Shown: one piece after another, positions 27,305 to 37,642 of the stretch
Layout: the number at the start of each line of letters is the position of its first letter
How positions within the stretch are numbered: position 1 is the first letter of the stretch
Assembly (NCBI RefSeq): GCF_002906165.1
Contig: NZ_PPCN01000001.1
Span: forward strand, 1,116,001-1,180,000
Origin: Roseibium marinum
GTDB taxonomy: Bacteria > Pseudomonadota > Alphaproteobacteria > Rhizobiales > Stappiaceae
Direction of reading: 5' to 3'
Length of the DNA stretch: 64,000 nt
Program-made: the position numbers and the translations under genes
The notes under the pieces: generated by a model
Told to the model about the DNA's origin: nothing
The model's input: the letters and a program-made list of their open reading frames with translations, nothing else
The model's database searches: none

Positions 27305-28138
27305 TTAGTGCGCCATCAGAATCGGGACCGTCATGGCCTCCAGAATCTCCCGGGTGGCGCCGCCGAACAGGAACTCGCGCATCCGGCTATGCCCGTAGCC
27401 GCCCATCACCACAAGGTCGTTGCCGTTGTCGGAGACATGGTTCAGAACCGCGTCGGCAACGCCCGTTTGCGGATTGGTGACCACCTCGACCGTGACGTTC
27501 ATGTTGTGGCGGGCGAGATAATTGGCGACATCGGCGCCCGGCTGACCTTTCTCCGGCGTTGCTTTCTTCTCTATCACCAGCACAGTGATATCGTCCGCCT
27601 TCTCCAGGATAGGCAGAGCGGCGTGGATCGCACGGGTCGCGGTGGAACTGCCGTCCCATCCGACCAGTACCTTTTTCGGCTGATACGCCGTGCTGCCGAT
27701 ATAGGGCACCAGCAGAACCGGCACGCCGCTTTCAAACAGGACTGTCTCGATCAAAAGTTCGCGCATCGGTTCCGGCCGGTCCGGATTGGCCTGGCCGATG
27801 ACCACGAGATCGGTTGGCCGGCAGTGCGCGAGAACGTTTTCCAGCGGGCCGCCCGTCAGGATTTCCGCCATGCGGCTTTCGCTTTTCGTTCCGGCCAGTC
27901 TGGCGAGCTCGTCAAACTGCTTCCTGGATTCCTTTGCGGCGGCAACAGCCTGTTCGTGCGCGGCCTGCAGATAATCGACAGGCATCGGCGCTGCTGCGAA
28001 GGCAGGCACCACAGGTTCGAACGACACTGCAAGGCCGGTGACATGTGCGTCATGGTTGCGGCCGAATTCCAAGGCGTATTTGGCGGCCGGCTGATCGCCG
28101 GCAAGATCCAAAACGGTCAAAATATCTTTGATAGGCAT
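27305..28138 (-). CDS. Universal stress protein, two Usp domains
   Basis: A 277-residue cytoplasmic protein with two tandem Usp domains (about 1-145 and 150-277). The C-terminal domain keeps the ATP-binding pattern (VVMGGYGHSRMREFLFGGAT); the N-terminal one is more diverged (VVIGQANPDRPE). Such double-domain proteins are induced by stress, and their role is often undefined. AGGAG sits 6 nt before the ATG at 28138. The neighbouring acetyltransferase may hint at a common energy-stress theme, but a terminator separates them. Confidence 0.92.
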   Translation of the reverse strand: MPIKDILTVLDLAGDQPAAKYALEFGRNHDAHVTGLAVSFEPVVPAFAAAPMPVDYLQAAHEQAVAAAKESRKQFDELARLAGTKSESRMAEILTGGPLENVLAHCRPTDLVVIGQANPDRPEPMRELLIETVLFESGVPVLLVPYIGSTAYQPKKVLVGWDGSSTATRAIHAALPILEKADDITVLVIEKKATPEKGQPGADVANYLARHNMNVTVEVVTNPQTGVADAVLNHVSDNGNDLVVMGGYGHSRMREFLFGGATREILEAMTVPILMAH

Positions 28139-28474
28139 TTATTTCTCCTACGGCTGGAATCACCGTTACCGACCAGCCTTGTCAAAATTCTAGAGGACAC
28201 GCAACCCATGTTCCTTGACGCGCATCAAATGAGAGGGCCGTTCCAAAACCGCCGCGTGGCGCGCGAAAAGGCAGGAACCTGCCCGGGATTCTTGCAGCGA
28301 TCGGCTTGCGGGGCTTCACAAAGCTCAAAATCCCCATGAAACCTGTTGTCTAGTCGGACTGGCACAGGTCATGCTAAGGGATCAACAACTTGGTACGGGT
28401 CTGCGCCGCGGTAAGCGTCCAGGCTGAGGGACCAGGGAATTGAGTTCATGACCAAACTGATCTGGGAGGATCCC
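28139..28474. other. Divergent intergenic region between uspA and TRAP operon
   Basis: A 336-bp gap. The one dyad seen is ACCTGT (28341-28346) with ACAGGT (28364-28369), 17 bp apart, about 105 bp before the TRAP start; it is too short to assign. No small gene is supported. Confidence 0.4.
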
Positions 28475-29491
28475 ATGCTCTTTTCACTCAAGTCCGCAAC
28501 CGCGGTTTCCGCGGCTGCGCTCTCTCTTGTCTTTGCGACCGAAACTTTTGCGGCCGACGTCACCTGGAACGTCTCGCTGTGGGGCAAGCGCCGCGCTTTT
28601 ACCGAACATGTCGAGAAGCTCGCCGAGGAAGTGTCGGCGAAAACCGACGGAAAGTTCGAGCTGAAGCTGAACTATGGCGAAGCGCTGTCGAAGTCCCGGG
28701 AGAACCTCGACGGCATTTCCTTCGGTGCGTTCGAGATGGCGCAGATTTGCGCCTCCTACCATCCGGACAAGAACCCCAGCCTGACCGTTCTGGAACTGCC
28801 GTTCCTGGGGGTCAAGGACCTGAACGAGGAAATCAAGGTGTCGATGAAGCTCTATGAGCATCCGGCGGTGAAGGAAGACCTTGCCCGTTGGAACGCCATG
28901 GCTCTCATGCCTTCACCGATGCCGCAGTATAACTTCGCCGGCAAGGGGGACGCTCCCAAGACCGTTTCCGACTTCGACGGCATGCGTGTCCGCGCCCTCG
29001 GCGGGATCGGCCAGCTGATGAACGCCGTTGGCGCGGTGCCGACGTCCGTCACCGCTTCGGAAACCTATCAGGCCATTGATTCCGGTACGGTTGCCGCAGC
29101 CAGCTTCGCGCCGCATGCGCATCTTTCCTTCAAGGTCGTGGAAGTCGCCGATTGGTGGACGAAGAACCTCAATCCGGGAACGGTCCAGTGTCCGGTGATC
29201 GTCAATATCGACGCCTATAACGCCCTTCCGGACGACTTCAAGGCAGCGCTGGACAGCTCCGTCAGCCCGGCGCTGGCCCACTACCTGGAAACCTATGACA
29301 AGGTTTACGAAAAGTGGTGGCCGGAACTGGAAAACCGTGGCGTGACCCAGATCGAGTTTTCCGAGGAAGACCTGGCGGCCTTCAGCGAAAAGGCCGGTCC
29401 GATCCATGCTGCATGGGTTGAGGAAAACACCGCCAACGGTCTCCCCGCCCAGGAAATCCTCGACATGGTCAAGACGACCCTCTCCAACTAA
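28475..29491 (+). CDS. TRAP transporter substrate-binding protein (DctP family)
   Basis: A 338-residue periplasmic binding protein. The ATG at 28475 is preferred over one nine codons upstream: GGGAGG lies 6 nt before it and it begins a signal peptide (MLFSLKSATAVSAAAL...ATETFAAD). The mature part has VTWNVSLWGKRRAFTEHVEK, GKFELKLNYGEALSKSRENL, FDGMRVRALGG (ligand-binding Arg) and YQAIDSGTVAAASFAPHA. It differs clearly from the DctP of the other TRAP operon in this window. No regulator gene is adjacent. The substrate is unknown, probably a carboxylate. Confidence 0.92.
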   Translation: MLFSLKSATAVSAAALSLVFATETFAADVTWNVSLWGKRRAFTEHVEKLAEEVSAKTDGKFELKLNYGEALSKSRENLDGISFGAFEMAQICASYHPDKNPSLTVLELPFLGVKDLNEEIKVSMKLYEHPAVKEDLARWNAMALMPSPMPQYNFAGKGDAPKTVSDFDGMRVRALGGIGQLMNAVGAVPTSVTASETYQAIDSGTVAAASFAPHAHLSFKVVEVADWWTKNLNPGTVQCPVIVNIDAYNALPDDFKAALDSSVSPALAHYLETYDKVYEKWWPELENRGVTQIEFSEEDLAAFSEKAGPIHAAWVEENTANGLPAQEILDMVKTTLSN

Positions 29492-29570
29492 GCCCGGACC
29501 TGCAGGCTTGTGAACCAGACACTCCCCGACGCATTTCGCGCCGGGGAGCCATTGCTCGGGGCTGACACTC

Positions 29571-30215
29571 ATGACTATGACCGATCCCGGTGGACGTTCC
29601 ATCTCGGAACGCCCGGTGACCTATATCCGCTTCGACGGCTGGCTCGGCCATGTCGAAAATGCATTCAATATGTTTGCGGCCTTTTCCATCCTGTCCCTGA
29701 TGCTGCTGGCGGTGATCCAGGTGATCGGCCGGCTGCTCTTCAACATACCGATACCCGGCTTCATCGATATCACCGAGCAGGCCATGGCGATCTTCGCCTT
29801 TGCGGGTGTCGCCTATTGCCAGCGGGTCGGCGGGCATATCCGTATGGAAATCGTGCTCGGCAAGCTGAACGGGCGCACGCTCTATGTCTGCGAGATGCTG
29901 GGTGTGATGCTGGTCGCCTTGACGGTGGCGCTATTGATCTGGGGATCCTTGTATCATTTCGACCGGTCCTGGACGATCGGCGACAGCACCATGGACATCC
30001 GGCTGCCGACTTGGCCCTCCAAGCTGGTCATTCCGGCAGCGCTGGGTCTTCTGCTGTTGCGTCTTCTCATGCAGATCTACGGCTATGCCCGGCTGGTCGC
30101 CGACCCCACACGCATGCCTGTCGCCGTTCCGATGATCGAGGATGTGGAAGAACATGCCCGCCATGAAATCGAGGAAGCCCTCGGGGATGACGCCGTCGAA
30201 GGAGACGCCAGATGA
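29571..30215 (+). CDS. TRAP transporter small permease (DctQ family)
   Basis: A 214-residue membrane protein with four helices and a longer N-terminal lead (MTMTDPGGRSISERPVTYIR) and acidic C-terminal tail than the typical 160-180 residue DctQ. IPGFIDITEQAMAIFAFAGVAYCQRVGGHIRME is family-typical. It overlaps the large permease gene by 4 bp (ATGA). Confidence 0.9.
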   Translation: MTMTDPGGRSISERPVTYIRFDGWLGHVENAFNMFAAFSILSLMLLAVIQVIGRLLFNIPIPGFIDITEQAMAIFAFAGVAYCQRVGGHIRMEIVLGKLNGRTLYVCEMLGVMLVALTVALLIWGSLYHFDRSWTIGDSTMDIRLPTWPSKLVIPAALGLLLLRLLMQIYGYARLVADPTRMPVAVPMIEDVEEHARHEIEEALGDDAVEGDAR

Positions 30216-31582
30216 CGCCGTTTGAAGTTGGCATCCTGATGACCGGCGTCCTGCTCGTCCTTGTCGTCATCGGTGTGCGCGTGGCTTTCGCTGCCGCCTT
30301 CACCGGGCTTGTCGGACTGATTGTGCTGTTCTCCATGAAAATGGGGTTTGAACGCGGCTTTTTCGTCGCTCTCAAGATGGCCGGCACGATCCCGCATTCC
30401 AAGTCCGTCACCTACGCCCTGTCTGTCCTGCCGACCTTTATCCTGATCGGTTTCCTGGCCTTTTATGCGGGCTTCACCAAGCAGCTCTTTGAAGCGGCCA
30501 AACGCTGGCTCGGCTGGCTGCCGGGCGGCATGGCTGTCGGCACGGTCTTCTCCACGGCCGGCTTTGCCGCCGTCTCCGGCGCGTCCGTTGCGACAGCGGC
30601 CGTCTTTGCCCGCGTCGCCATTCCGGAAATGCTGGCAGCCGGTTACTCCAAGCGCCTGTCGGCCGCCGTCGTCGCCGCGGGCGGAACCCTCGCCTCGCTG
30701 ATTCCGCCGTCGGCGATCCTGGTGATCTACGCGATCCTGGTGGAACAGTCGGTCGGCAAGCTGCTGATCGCCGGTTTCCTGCCGGGTGTCTTTTCCGCGC
30801 TGATCTACGTCGGCATCATCGTTGCCGTGGCGTCCTGGCGCGGCGATGCCCCGCCGGTGAAGGGTTATACGTGGGGGGAACGCTTCGAGAGCGTTCCGGG
30901 AACCCTGCCGATCATCGCCGTCGTGGCGATCATCTTCTGCTCGTTCTTCTTCGGACTGGCAACGCCCACCGAGGCAGGCTCGCTCGGCGCCTTCGTGGTG
31001 CTGGTGGTGGCCTTCATGAAGGGCATGAGAACCCGGCAACTCGGCCAGGCGCTGCATGAAACGGCGAAACTCACCGTGATGATCTTCACGCTCATCTGGG
31101 GCGTCCTGCTCTATGTGCGCTTCCTTGGCTTCGCCGGTCTTCCCGACGCTTTCAAGGTTTTCATCGTCAGTCTGGAGTTCTCTCCCTGGATCGTGATGAT
31201 CTGCATCCTGCTGGCCTATGCGGTGCTCGGCATGTTCATGGACGCGATCGGCATGCTGATCCTGACGCTGCCGGTGGTCTATCCGGCGGTGATGGCACTC
31301 AATGGCGGTGAAGGCGTCTCGGCGGCCGACAGCGCCTTCGGCATGTCGGGCGAGGCCTGCGCCATCTGGTTCGGGATTCTGGTGGTCAAGATGGCGGAGC
31401 TCTGTCTGATCACGCCACCCATAGGACTCAACTGTTTCGTGGTCTCTGGCGTGCGGCCGGATATTCCGGTTCAGGAAGTTTTCCGGGGCTGCGTACCGTT
31501 CTTCGTGGCGGACGTCCTGACAATCGGCGGCCTGCTGGCCTTCCCGTCGATCATCACCATCCTGCCGGAACTGATGGGCTGA
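30212..31582 (+). CDS. TRAP transporter large permease (DctM family)
   Basis: A 456-residue inner-membrane protein with about 12 helices. The signature FGLATPTEAGSLGAFVVLV is present, as is AAGGTLASLIPPSAILVIYAI of the N-terminal half. Its start overlaps the stop of the small permease gene, so the two are translationally coupled. It ends the operon, 55 bp before a strong terminator. Confidence 0.94.
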   Translation: MTPFEVGILMTGVLLVLVVIGVRVAFAAAFTGLVGLIVLFSMKMGFERGFFVALKMAGTIPHSKSVTYALSVLPTFILIGFLAFYAGFTKQLFEAAKRWLGWLPGGMAVGTVFSTAGFAAVSGASVATAAVFARVAIPEMLAAGYSKRLSAAVVAAGGTLASLIPPSAILVIYAILVEQSVGKLLIAGFLPGVFSALIYVGIIVAVASWRGDAPPVKGYTWGERFESVPGTLPIIAVVAIIFCSFFFGLATPTEAGSLGAFVVLVVAFMKGMRTRQLGQALHETAKLTVMIFTLIWGVLLYVRFLGFAGLPDAFKVFIVSLEFSPWIVMICILLAYAVLGMFMDAIGMLILTLPVVYPAVMALNGGEGVSAADSAFGMSGEACAIWFGILVVKMAELCLITPPIGLNCFVVSGVRPDIPVQEVFRGCVPFFVADVLTIGGLLAFPSIITILPELMG

Positions 31583-31637
31583 TCGGGTTCCGGAGAGACC
31601 GGGCGACGGGCTGAGCCGCGCAAGGGATACGCAAAAG

Positions 31638-31680
31638 AAAACGCCGCCGGAGACAACTCTCCGGCGGCGTTTTCTGTTTG
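31638..31680 (+). terminator. Strong bidirectional terminator
   Basis: A perfect 16-bp stem (31638-31653 with 31658-31673), AAAACGCCGCCGGAGA with its complement and a CAAC loop. It ends in TTTT CTGTTTG. The A-run on the other side lets it also serve the convergent DUF805 gene. Confidence 0.92.
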
Positions 31681-31731
31681 TTGCGGGGACAACAATCTCT
31701 TGTATTTCAAGCCCGGCGAATGGCCGCCGCC

Positions 31732-32325
31732 TCAGTCGAAGACAGGCGCCAGACCTTGTGCCGTGTCGAACCGGTTGGTTCCCGGTGTCCCGGCGAAGAA
31801 GCCGTTCACGATCAAGATATACAGGCCAAAGAAAGCGCCGATAATAGGAATGAACATGATGAGCAGCAACAGGCCCGATACGTTCCTGTCATGGCAGCGC
31901 CGGACTTCCAGCGACCAGTAATTGACAAGCCCGGCGATGAAGAGCGCTGTATAAACCAGACCTGTACCGGACATGAAAAGGGCATTGGTGACGGAAACCT
32001 GGCTCATCTCTGCCAATGCGGGCTGCGTCGAGCTGATGAATGCGAAGAGCAGACCCAAAAGCAAGACACACCGCGCAATGCCGATGGACCAGTATTCCAA
32101 CCGACCGATCCGCCCCTGAAAGCTGAAAAACAGCGCAAGGGTGTTTGTGAGCACCGCCCAGAGGGAAAAGCCGTCTTCATCGTCGAAGGGAAGGGCGCTG
32201 CCGCCCGCCGGGGCGTAAGCCGCTGTGGCGTGGCCAGATGAATAATGCGATGGCCGCTGCCCCCGCTGCGATGGGGTTTCCCGGGAAAGGCCCCGCCTTC
32301 CAAATTCCTTGCGCTGCGTTGGCAT
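31732..32325 (-). CDS. DUF805 family membrane protein
   Basis: A 197-residue inner-membrane protein of unknown function. The first ~65 residues are hydrophilic and disordered-looking (basic, Ser/Gln rich). DUF805 follows: FSFQGRIGRLEYW, three to four helices, and RRCHDRNVSGLLLLIMFIPI. The ATG at 32325 is preferred over a GTG five codons upstream because GGAGG sits exactly between them. It has no functional partner nearby; it lies between a TRAP operon and xseA. Confidence 0.85.
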   Translation of the reverse strand: MPTQRKEFGRRGLSRETPSQRGQRPSHYSSGHATAAYAPAGGSALPFDDEDGFSLWAVLTNTLALFFSFQGRIGRLEYWSIGIARCVLLLGLLFAFISSTQPALAEMSQVSVTNALFMSGTGLVYTALFIAGLVNYWSLEVRRCHDRNVSGLLLLIMFIPIIGAFFGLYILIVNGFFAGTPGTNRFDTAQGLAPVFD

Positions 32326-32448
32326 TATGGCCTCCGTCACGAATATCGATTGATCGAACGGAAGAGACGCTACGCGATACGGCTTAAAATTGGCGTAAGG
32401 GAGTTTGTTAAAACTGAATGAATTCGCCGATTTGGCACCGGACAGTTC

Positions 32449-34011
32449 TTAAAACAGGTTGCCCTGATCAGCCCGCGCCGGTTTGCCCGGTCCGCTTTTC
32501 TTTGGCTTTGCCGGCTTTGGCGTGGCGCTGTCGCTCATGGCGACCGCGTCGATGCTGCCGTCCGCAAGCTCGATCGACAGGGCCGCGCCGGAGGCAACAG
32601 CGGCGGCGGAGCGGACCGGCTGTCCCTCGTCATCGCGCACCACCGCGTAGCCGCGCGCCAGAACGTCCTTGTAGGACAGGGACTTCAGCAGCTTCTGCAG
32701 ACCGTCCAGCCGTGTTTTCTCCTGGCCGACACGCGAGAGATAGGCACGGTCCAGCCTGTCCGTCAGGCCGGTAAGGCGTTCCTTGCCAAGCGTTGCCTGC
32801 TGGGCAAGGCGGGCCGGGGTCAGCCGGACCGCCAGCGCCGCGAAGGCCTGACGCTTCTGGGCAACGGCGACATGCAGCGCCCGCTGTTGGCGTTCGCTAT
32901 GGTTGGCAAGATCCTGCCGGGCCTTGGAGGTGAGACGGGAGAGCAGGACGGGCGACAGTCGGCCCGCGAGGTTCTGATGATGGGTGCGATGGGCCCTCGT
33001 GCTGACGATCAGCGCGCGCCCGAGGCCGCTTGCAAGATTGTCGAACTTCTGGCGCGGCAGGGCCAGCAGGTCCTGCGGGGCGGGCAGGGCCGCGCTTGCG
33101 GCGCGCAGCTCGGTTCGCCGGGTGGTGACGAAACGCACCAGGCCGGAATTGAGGCGCCGCGACCGGTCGTCGACCAGCGCCATCAGTTCGGCCTTGACCG
33201 GTACGGCGATTTCCGCCGCGCCCGTCGGGGTCGGCGCGCGCACATCCGCGGCCAGGTCGAGAAGCGTCCAGTCCGTCTCGTGGCCGACGGCGGATATCAG
33301 CGGGATCCCGCTCTCGGCGGCGGCGCGCACGACGGCTTCCTCGTTGAAGCCCCACAGGTCCTCGATGCTGCCGCCGCCGCGCGCGACGATCAGCAGATCC
33401 GGCCGCGGTATCGGCCCGCCGGGCTGGAGCGCATTGAAGCCGCGGATGCCGTTGGCGACTTCCGCGGCGCAGGTCTCGCCCTGCACCCGCACGGGCCACA
33501 CCAGCACGTGCAGGGGAAAACGGTCGTCGATCCGGTGCAGGATGTCGCGGATGACGGCGCCGCTCGGCGAAGTGACCACACCGATGACCCTTGGTAGCGG
33601 CGGCAGAGGCCGCTTGCGCTCCTCGGCGAAAAGGCCTTCCGCCGCGAGCTTCTTCTTGCGCTCTTCCAGCAATGCCATCAGCGCCCCGGCTCCGGCCGGT
33701 TCCAGCGCGTCGATCACCATCTGGTATTTGGACTGGCCGGGGAATGTGGTGATCTTGCCCGTGGCGATCACCTCCAGGCCCTGTTCCGGCTGGATTTTCA
33801 GCTTCGAGGCGACGCCGCGCCAGATGACGCCGGACAGAACCGAGCGGTCATCCTTGAGGTCCAGATAGATATGCCCGGAACCGGGCCGCGAAATCCGCCC
33901 GAGCTCGCCGCGCACCCGCACGTAGCCGAACGCGTCTTCCATCGTGCGCTTGATGGAAAAGGAGATTTCGGAAACGGTGAATTCGGCGGCGTTCGAGGGT
34001 TTTTCGTCCAC
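32449..34011 (-). CDS. xseA: Exodeoxyribonuclease VII large subunit
   Basis: Large subunit of exonuclease VII, which degrades single-stranded DNA in both directions with XseB. It has 520 residues, somewhat longer than the E. coli protein (about 456). An N-terminal OB fold ([26 protein letters not shown]) is followed by the catalytic core with [32 protein letters not shown] and [12 protein letters not shown] long coiled-coil region and a Lys/Pro-rich tail end the protein. The GTG at 34011 has AAGGA upstream. xseB is not in the window. Confidence 0.95.
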   Translation of the reverse strand: MDEKPSNAAEFTVSEISFSIKRTMEDAFGYVRVRGELGRISRPGSGHIYLDLKDDRSVLSGVIWRGVASKLKIQPEQGLEVIATGKITTFPGQSKYQMVIDALEPAGAGALMALLEERKKKLAAEGLFAEERKRPLPPLPRVIGVVTSPSGAVIRDILHRIDDRFPLHVLVWPVRVQGETCAAEVANGIRGFNALQPGGPIPRPDLLIVARGGGSIEDLWGFNEEAVVRAAAESGIPLISAVGHETDWTLLDLAADVRAPTPTGAAEIAVPVKAELMALVDDRSRRLNSGLVRFVTTRRTELRAASAALPAPQDLLALPRQKFDNLASGLGRALIVSTRAHRTHHQNLAGRLSPVLLSRLTSKARQDLANHSERQQRALHVAVAQKRQAFAALAVRLTPARLAQQATLGKERLTGLTDRLDRAYLSRVGQEKTRLDGLQKLLKSLSYKDVLARGYAVVRDDEGQPVRSAAAVASGAALSIELADGSIDAVAMSDSATPKPAKPKKSGPGKPARADQGNLF

Positions 34012-34197
34012 GGATGATTCCTTCTGACCCTTGGAAACTGGCCATAAAGCGGGGAAGGGTCAAGAGGCGCCATCGGATCGGCAATGTGAGCAAACATCAC
34101 GGGTGGGGACGAGACGGGGAATCGAATAGTGTGAACAGTGCCGGGCGCGCCGCGCTCCGCCTTGAAACCCTCACATTCCAGCGACTACCTGAAAGCC

Positions 34198-34956
34198 ATG
34201 GCAAAATACGAGTTCAAAATGCAACGCTTGTTTTTACGGCACATTCTCGCGGAGGGAGCGCGGATCGAGGCGGACCGCGGCCAGGCCAACTACCTTTTGA
34301 ATGTCCTGCGGCTGAAGGACGGCGATTTCGTCCTGGTGTTCAACGGCAACGACGGCGAATGGCTGGCGAAAATCGCCAGCAATGGGCGCAGGGATTGCGC
34401 GCTGCAGCTCATGGAGCGCATGCGCGAACAGACCGAACCCAATGACCTGATGTATTTGTTCGCCCCGCTCAAGCACGCCCGTCTCGACTATATGGTTCAA
34501 AAGGCGGTGGAAATGGGCGCCGGCAGCCTGAAGCCGGTCATCACCCGGCATACGCAGTCAAGCCGGGTCAATCTGGAGCGCATGGAAGCCAATGTGATCG
34601 AGGCCGCCGAACAATGCGGCGTGCTTTGCGTTCCAAAGGTGCTTGCGCCGCAGCCCTTGAGCGATGTGCTGTCAGTCTGGCCGGAAGCGCAGCCCGGCCG
34701 CCGGCTGCTCTTCTGCGACGAGGCGGAAGGTTCGAACAATCCGCTTCTCGCCCTTGCCCAGATGAAAGACAAAGGCACTCAGCCACTCGCCGTGCTGATC
34801 GGCCCTGAAGGCGGGTTTTCAGAAGAGGAACGCGCCGAACTGCGCGCGCAGGAGTTCGTTACGCCGATCCCGCTCGGGCCGCGTATTCTCAGAGCCGATA
34901 CCGCGGCGGTCGCCGCACTGACGATCATTCAGGCCACGCTGGGCGACTGGAGATAA
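34198..34956 (+). CDS. rsmE: 16S rRNA (uracil-1498-N3)-methyltransferase
   Basis: Methylates N3 of U1498 in 16S rRNA of the 30S subunit. At 252 residues it has the normal length. An N-terminal PUA-like part ([36 protein letters not shown]) precedes a SPOUT methyltransferase fold with the knot motifs [13 protein letters not shown] and [20 protein letters not shown]. The ATG at 34198 fits alphaproteobacterial homologues that begin a few residues before the MQRLF motif; the frame stays open 20 codons further. It is divergent from xseA and upstream of gshA. Confidence 0.93.
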   Translation: MAKYEFKMQRLFLRHILAEGARIEADRGQANYLLNVLRLKDGDFVLVFNGNDGEWLAKIASNGRRDCALQLMERMREQTEPNDLMYLFAPLKHARLDYMVQKAVEMGAGSLKPVITRHTQSSRVNLERMEANVIEAAEQCGVLCVPKVLAPQPLSDVLSVWPEAQPGRRLLFCDEAEGSNNPLLALAQMKDKGTQPLAVLIGPEGGFSEEERAELRAQEFVTPIPLGPRILRADTAAVAALTIIQATLGDWR

Positions 34957-35203
34957 TCGCGGGAGGCGGGATATTCCTTCTCGTGACGATCCGTCCGGCA
35001 TCGAAGACGCGGGCGCGGTACCCTTTTGCCGTGTTCAGAATAACTTGAACACCGGCGGCTGCTTATTTCCCGGCTTGCATTCTGCGCCCAACAAACCTAA
35101 ATCACCGAAGCTCGAAAGCGTTTTCGGACGCGTCGGATTCAAGCGGTTCGCGGGGTGTTTCGACACTCCGGCTGACGCGCCGCGCAGCAACTAGGACGGT
35201 TTC

Positions 35204-36577
35204 ATGGCCCGCGACACGGTCGATACCACACCGATTGAAACTGTGGCGGATCTGGCCGCGACGCTCGACGAGGGCTCAAAGCCGGAAGACCGGTTCAGGA
35301 TCGGCACGGAACATGAAAAGTTCGGTTTCTGTCTGAATGAACTCAGCCCGATCCCCTATGAGGGCCCGAACGGGGTGCAGGCCGTCTTGCAGGGCATGGA
35401 AAAGCTGATCGGCTGGGAGCGGATCGAGGATGCCGGAAAGATCATCGGGCTTTCGGACGATCGGGGCGGCGGCGCCATTTCCATCGAGCCCGGCGGCCAG
35501 TTCGAACTCTCCGGCGCGCCGCTGGAAACACTCCACGAGACCTGCCGGGAAGCCAACCAGCACCTTGCGCAGGTCCGCCAGATAGCCGAACCGATGGGTG
35601 TCGGTTTTCTGGGGATCGGCATGGCGCCCACCTGGGCGCGCTCCGACATGCCGCGCATGCCGAAATCCCGCTATGACATCATGACCAACTACATGCCGAA
35701 GGTCGGCTCCCTCGGTCTCGACATGATGTACCGGACCTCCACCATCCAGGTGAATCTCGACTTTTCCTCCGAAGCCGACATGGTGACAAAAATGCGTGTC
35801 GGCCTCGCGCTGCAGCCGATCGCGACCGCCATATTCGCCAATTCGCCTTTTACCGACGGCAAGCCGAACGGCTTCAAATCCTTCCGTGCCCAGATCTGGA
35901 CCGACACCGACACGGACCGGACTGGTGACATGCCCTTCGCCTTCGAGGAAGGTTTCGGCTTCGAACGCTATGTGGAATGGGCGCTGGACGTGCCGATGTA
36001 TTTCGTCAAGCGCGGCGAGACCTATTACGACGTCACCGGCACGACCTTCCGGCAATTCATGACCGGCGCCCTCAAGGGCAAGGTGCCGGACGCGACGCCC
36101 AGTCTCGGCGACTGGAACAACCATCTGTCGACCTTGTTCCCCGATGTCCGCCTGAAGAAATATATCGAAATGCGCGGCGCCGACGGCGGCCCCTGGCGGC
36201 GCATCTGCGCCCTGCCGGCGCTCTGGGTCGGCCTGCTTTATGACAAGGGCGTCCTGGACCAGGCCAATGAACTGGTCAGGGACTGGACGCGCGAAGAGCG
36301 CGCCGCGCTGCGCCGCGACGTTCCGAAGACGGCGCTGCAGACGCCGTTCCGCGGCGGGACGGTTCTCGATGTCGCCAAGCAGGTCCTGGCGCTCTCCCAG
36401 GAAGGGCTCAAACGCCGAAACCGGTTGAGCGAGGGCGACCTTGACGAGCGGGTGCATCTCGCCCCGATCGAGGAGGGTCTTGCCTCCGGCATGTGCCCGG
36501 CCGATGTCCTGCTGCAGCGCTACAACGGATCCTGGAACGGCGACATCACCCAGGTGTTCCGCGACTACGCCTATTGA
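35204..36577 (+). CDS. gshA: Glutamate-cysteine ligase, plant/alphaproteobacterial type
   Basis: First enzyme of glutathione synthesis, joining glutamate and cysteine with ATP. At 457 residues it is typical of the GCS2-like class shared by alphaproteobacteria and plants, unrelated in sequence to E. coli GshA. Motifs: FRIGTEHEKFGFCL (glutamate/Mg site), GGGAISIEPGGQFELSGAP, MYRTSTIQVNLDF and WADGTTF-region equivalents such as YYDVTGTTFRQFM. The preceding 247 bp show no riboswitch or operator that I recognise. Confidence 0.95.
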   Translation: MARDTVDTTPIETVADLAATLDEGSKPEDRFRIGTEHEKFGFCLNELSPIPYEGPNGVQAVLQGMEKLIGWERIEDAGKIIGLSDDRGGGAISIEPGGQFELSGAPLETLHETCREANQHLAQVRQIAEPMGVGFLGIGMAPTWARSDMPRMPKSRYDIMTNYMPKVGSLGLDMMYRTSTIQVNLDFSSEADMVTKMRVGLALQPIATAIFANSPFTDGKPNGFKSFRAQIWTDTDTDRTGDMPFAFEEGFGFERYVEWALDVPMYFVKRGETYYDVTGTTFRQFMTGALKGKVPDATPSLGDWNNHLSTLFPDVRLKKYIEMRGADGGPWRRICALPALWVGLLYDKGVLDQANELVRDWTREERAALRRDVPKTALQTPFRGGTVLDVAKQVLALSQEGLKRRNRLSEGDLDERVHLAPIEEGLASGMCPADVLLQRYNGSWNGDITQVFRDYAY

Positions 36578-36732
36578 GGCCGGTTGCACGGCGAAAAACC
36601 CGTCGCTTCGATGGTTCCTGTGGGAGAGAGACGCTCTGTCACCTGTATTGACCTTGCGCCCGCAAAGGGTCACTCTCTTCAAGGCAGGTCTTGTTTCTCA
36701 AGGCCTTGCGGAACCCTGAGCGGAGCAGTGCG

Positions 36733-37524
36733 ATGACTGGCAGCGAAACGGCGGCTCCCCCCTTCGATATCTTCTCGTTGACGCAAGATGTGCGAGAGCG
36801 GTTCGGCTGGTCCAATGACGATCTGAACAAGGTCATGGGACAGCTCATGCCGGCCGCGCTCAACGGCTTCCGGTATTTCGGCGGTACAATTCCCGGATTT
36901 AGCGAGTTCCTCGGCCAGTCCTCCCCGTTCGGCTCCGCGGTACAAAACCCCTTCGCCGGTTATGGCGGACTGTTTCAGGAGCCTTCGCAGGCGGCGCTGA
37001 CGCCATTCTTCGGTCCGGAGGCTGTCCAGAAGGCATTGGCCGGACAGATAGCCGTCCTGACCGGATTGCAGGGCGATGCCATTCAGGAAATGATGCCCGT
37101 GGCCGCGACCCTTGCCATGGGTCAGGTTGCCCGGCCCTTCGTGCATGGCGAGGCACGCAATCTGCTTGACGCCTATCTGCGCGGTTTTGCGCGCGGGCGG
37201 CCCAAACCTCAGCCGACGCCGGCCGACTATCTGCAGGGCTACGCCGAGGCCATGCAAGCCTTCTGGGGCGTTTTTCTGCAGCCCGCCAGGGTCGTCGAAG
37301 CTCCCGCCGAACCGGAGCAGGCGGAGCTGGAGGAAGAGGGGCTTTCACCGGAGGAAGCGGCCCATGACGAGGACGCCCCTGACGCCGACGAGCCTGGCGA
37401 AACATCGGAATTCGACGGAATGGTCTCCGACTGGATGGCCGCCGGACGCGACTTCCAGTCCAGCCAGTTCAATGCCTTCGACAACTTTTTCAAGAAGGCG
37501 GCCAAGGATTTCGGGGAAACCTGA
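36733..37524 (+). CDS. Uncharacterised acidic protein
   Basis: A 263-residue protein I do not recognise with confidence. The ATG at 36733 has GGAG 7 nt upstream; the frame extends 14 codons further. The N-terminal ~165 residues are helical (DIFSLTQDVRERFGWSNDDL, FFGPEAVQKALAGQIAVLTG) and recall DUF937-like helical proteins, but that link is weak. Residues about 205-240 are an acidic linker (Glu/Asp/Ala/Pro). The C-terminal 30 residues, MVSDWMAAGRDFQSSQFNAF, form an amphipathic segment somewhat like those in PHA-granule proteins. No signal peptide. It follows gshA by 155 bp, probably as a separate unit. Confidence 0.72.
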   Translation: MTGSETAAPPFDIFSLTQDVRERFGWSNDDLNKVMGQLMPAALNGFRYFGGTIPGFSEFLGQSSPFGSAVQNPFAGYGGLFQEPSQAALTPFFGPEAVQKALAGQIAVLTGLQGDAIQEMMPVAATLAMGQVARPFVHGEARNLLDAYLRGFARGRPKPQPTPADYLQGYAEAMQAFWGVFLQPARVVEAPAEPEQAELEEEGLSPEEAAHDEDAPDADEPGETSEFDGMVSDWMAAGRDFQSSQFNAFDNFFKKAAKDFGET

Positions 37525-37546
37525 TCCGGCCGTCGGCAACCGCGCC

Positions 37547-37574
37547 AAAAAAAAGACCCGCCGGAAGGCGGGTC
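37547..37574 (-). terminator. Terminator of the DUF1127 gene
   Basis: The 8-bp stem GACCCGCC/GGCGGGTC (37555-37562, 37567-37574) has loop GGAA. On the minus strand it is followed by eight T residues. The plus-strand side lacks a T-run, so it mainly serves the minus-strand gene. Confidence 0.8.
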
Positions 37575-37642
37575 AGTTGCGTCAGCAAGGCTATTGCCGA
37601 CAGGGGCTGCAAATCAGGTGCCCGGGCCGCGATGGGCCGGGA

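Noticed and set aside
28341..28369. ACCTGT-n17-ACAGGT dyad as operator
   Set aside because: Six-base arms with a long spacer and no adjacent regulator; could be chance.
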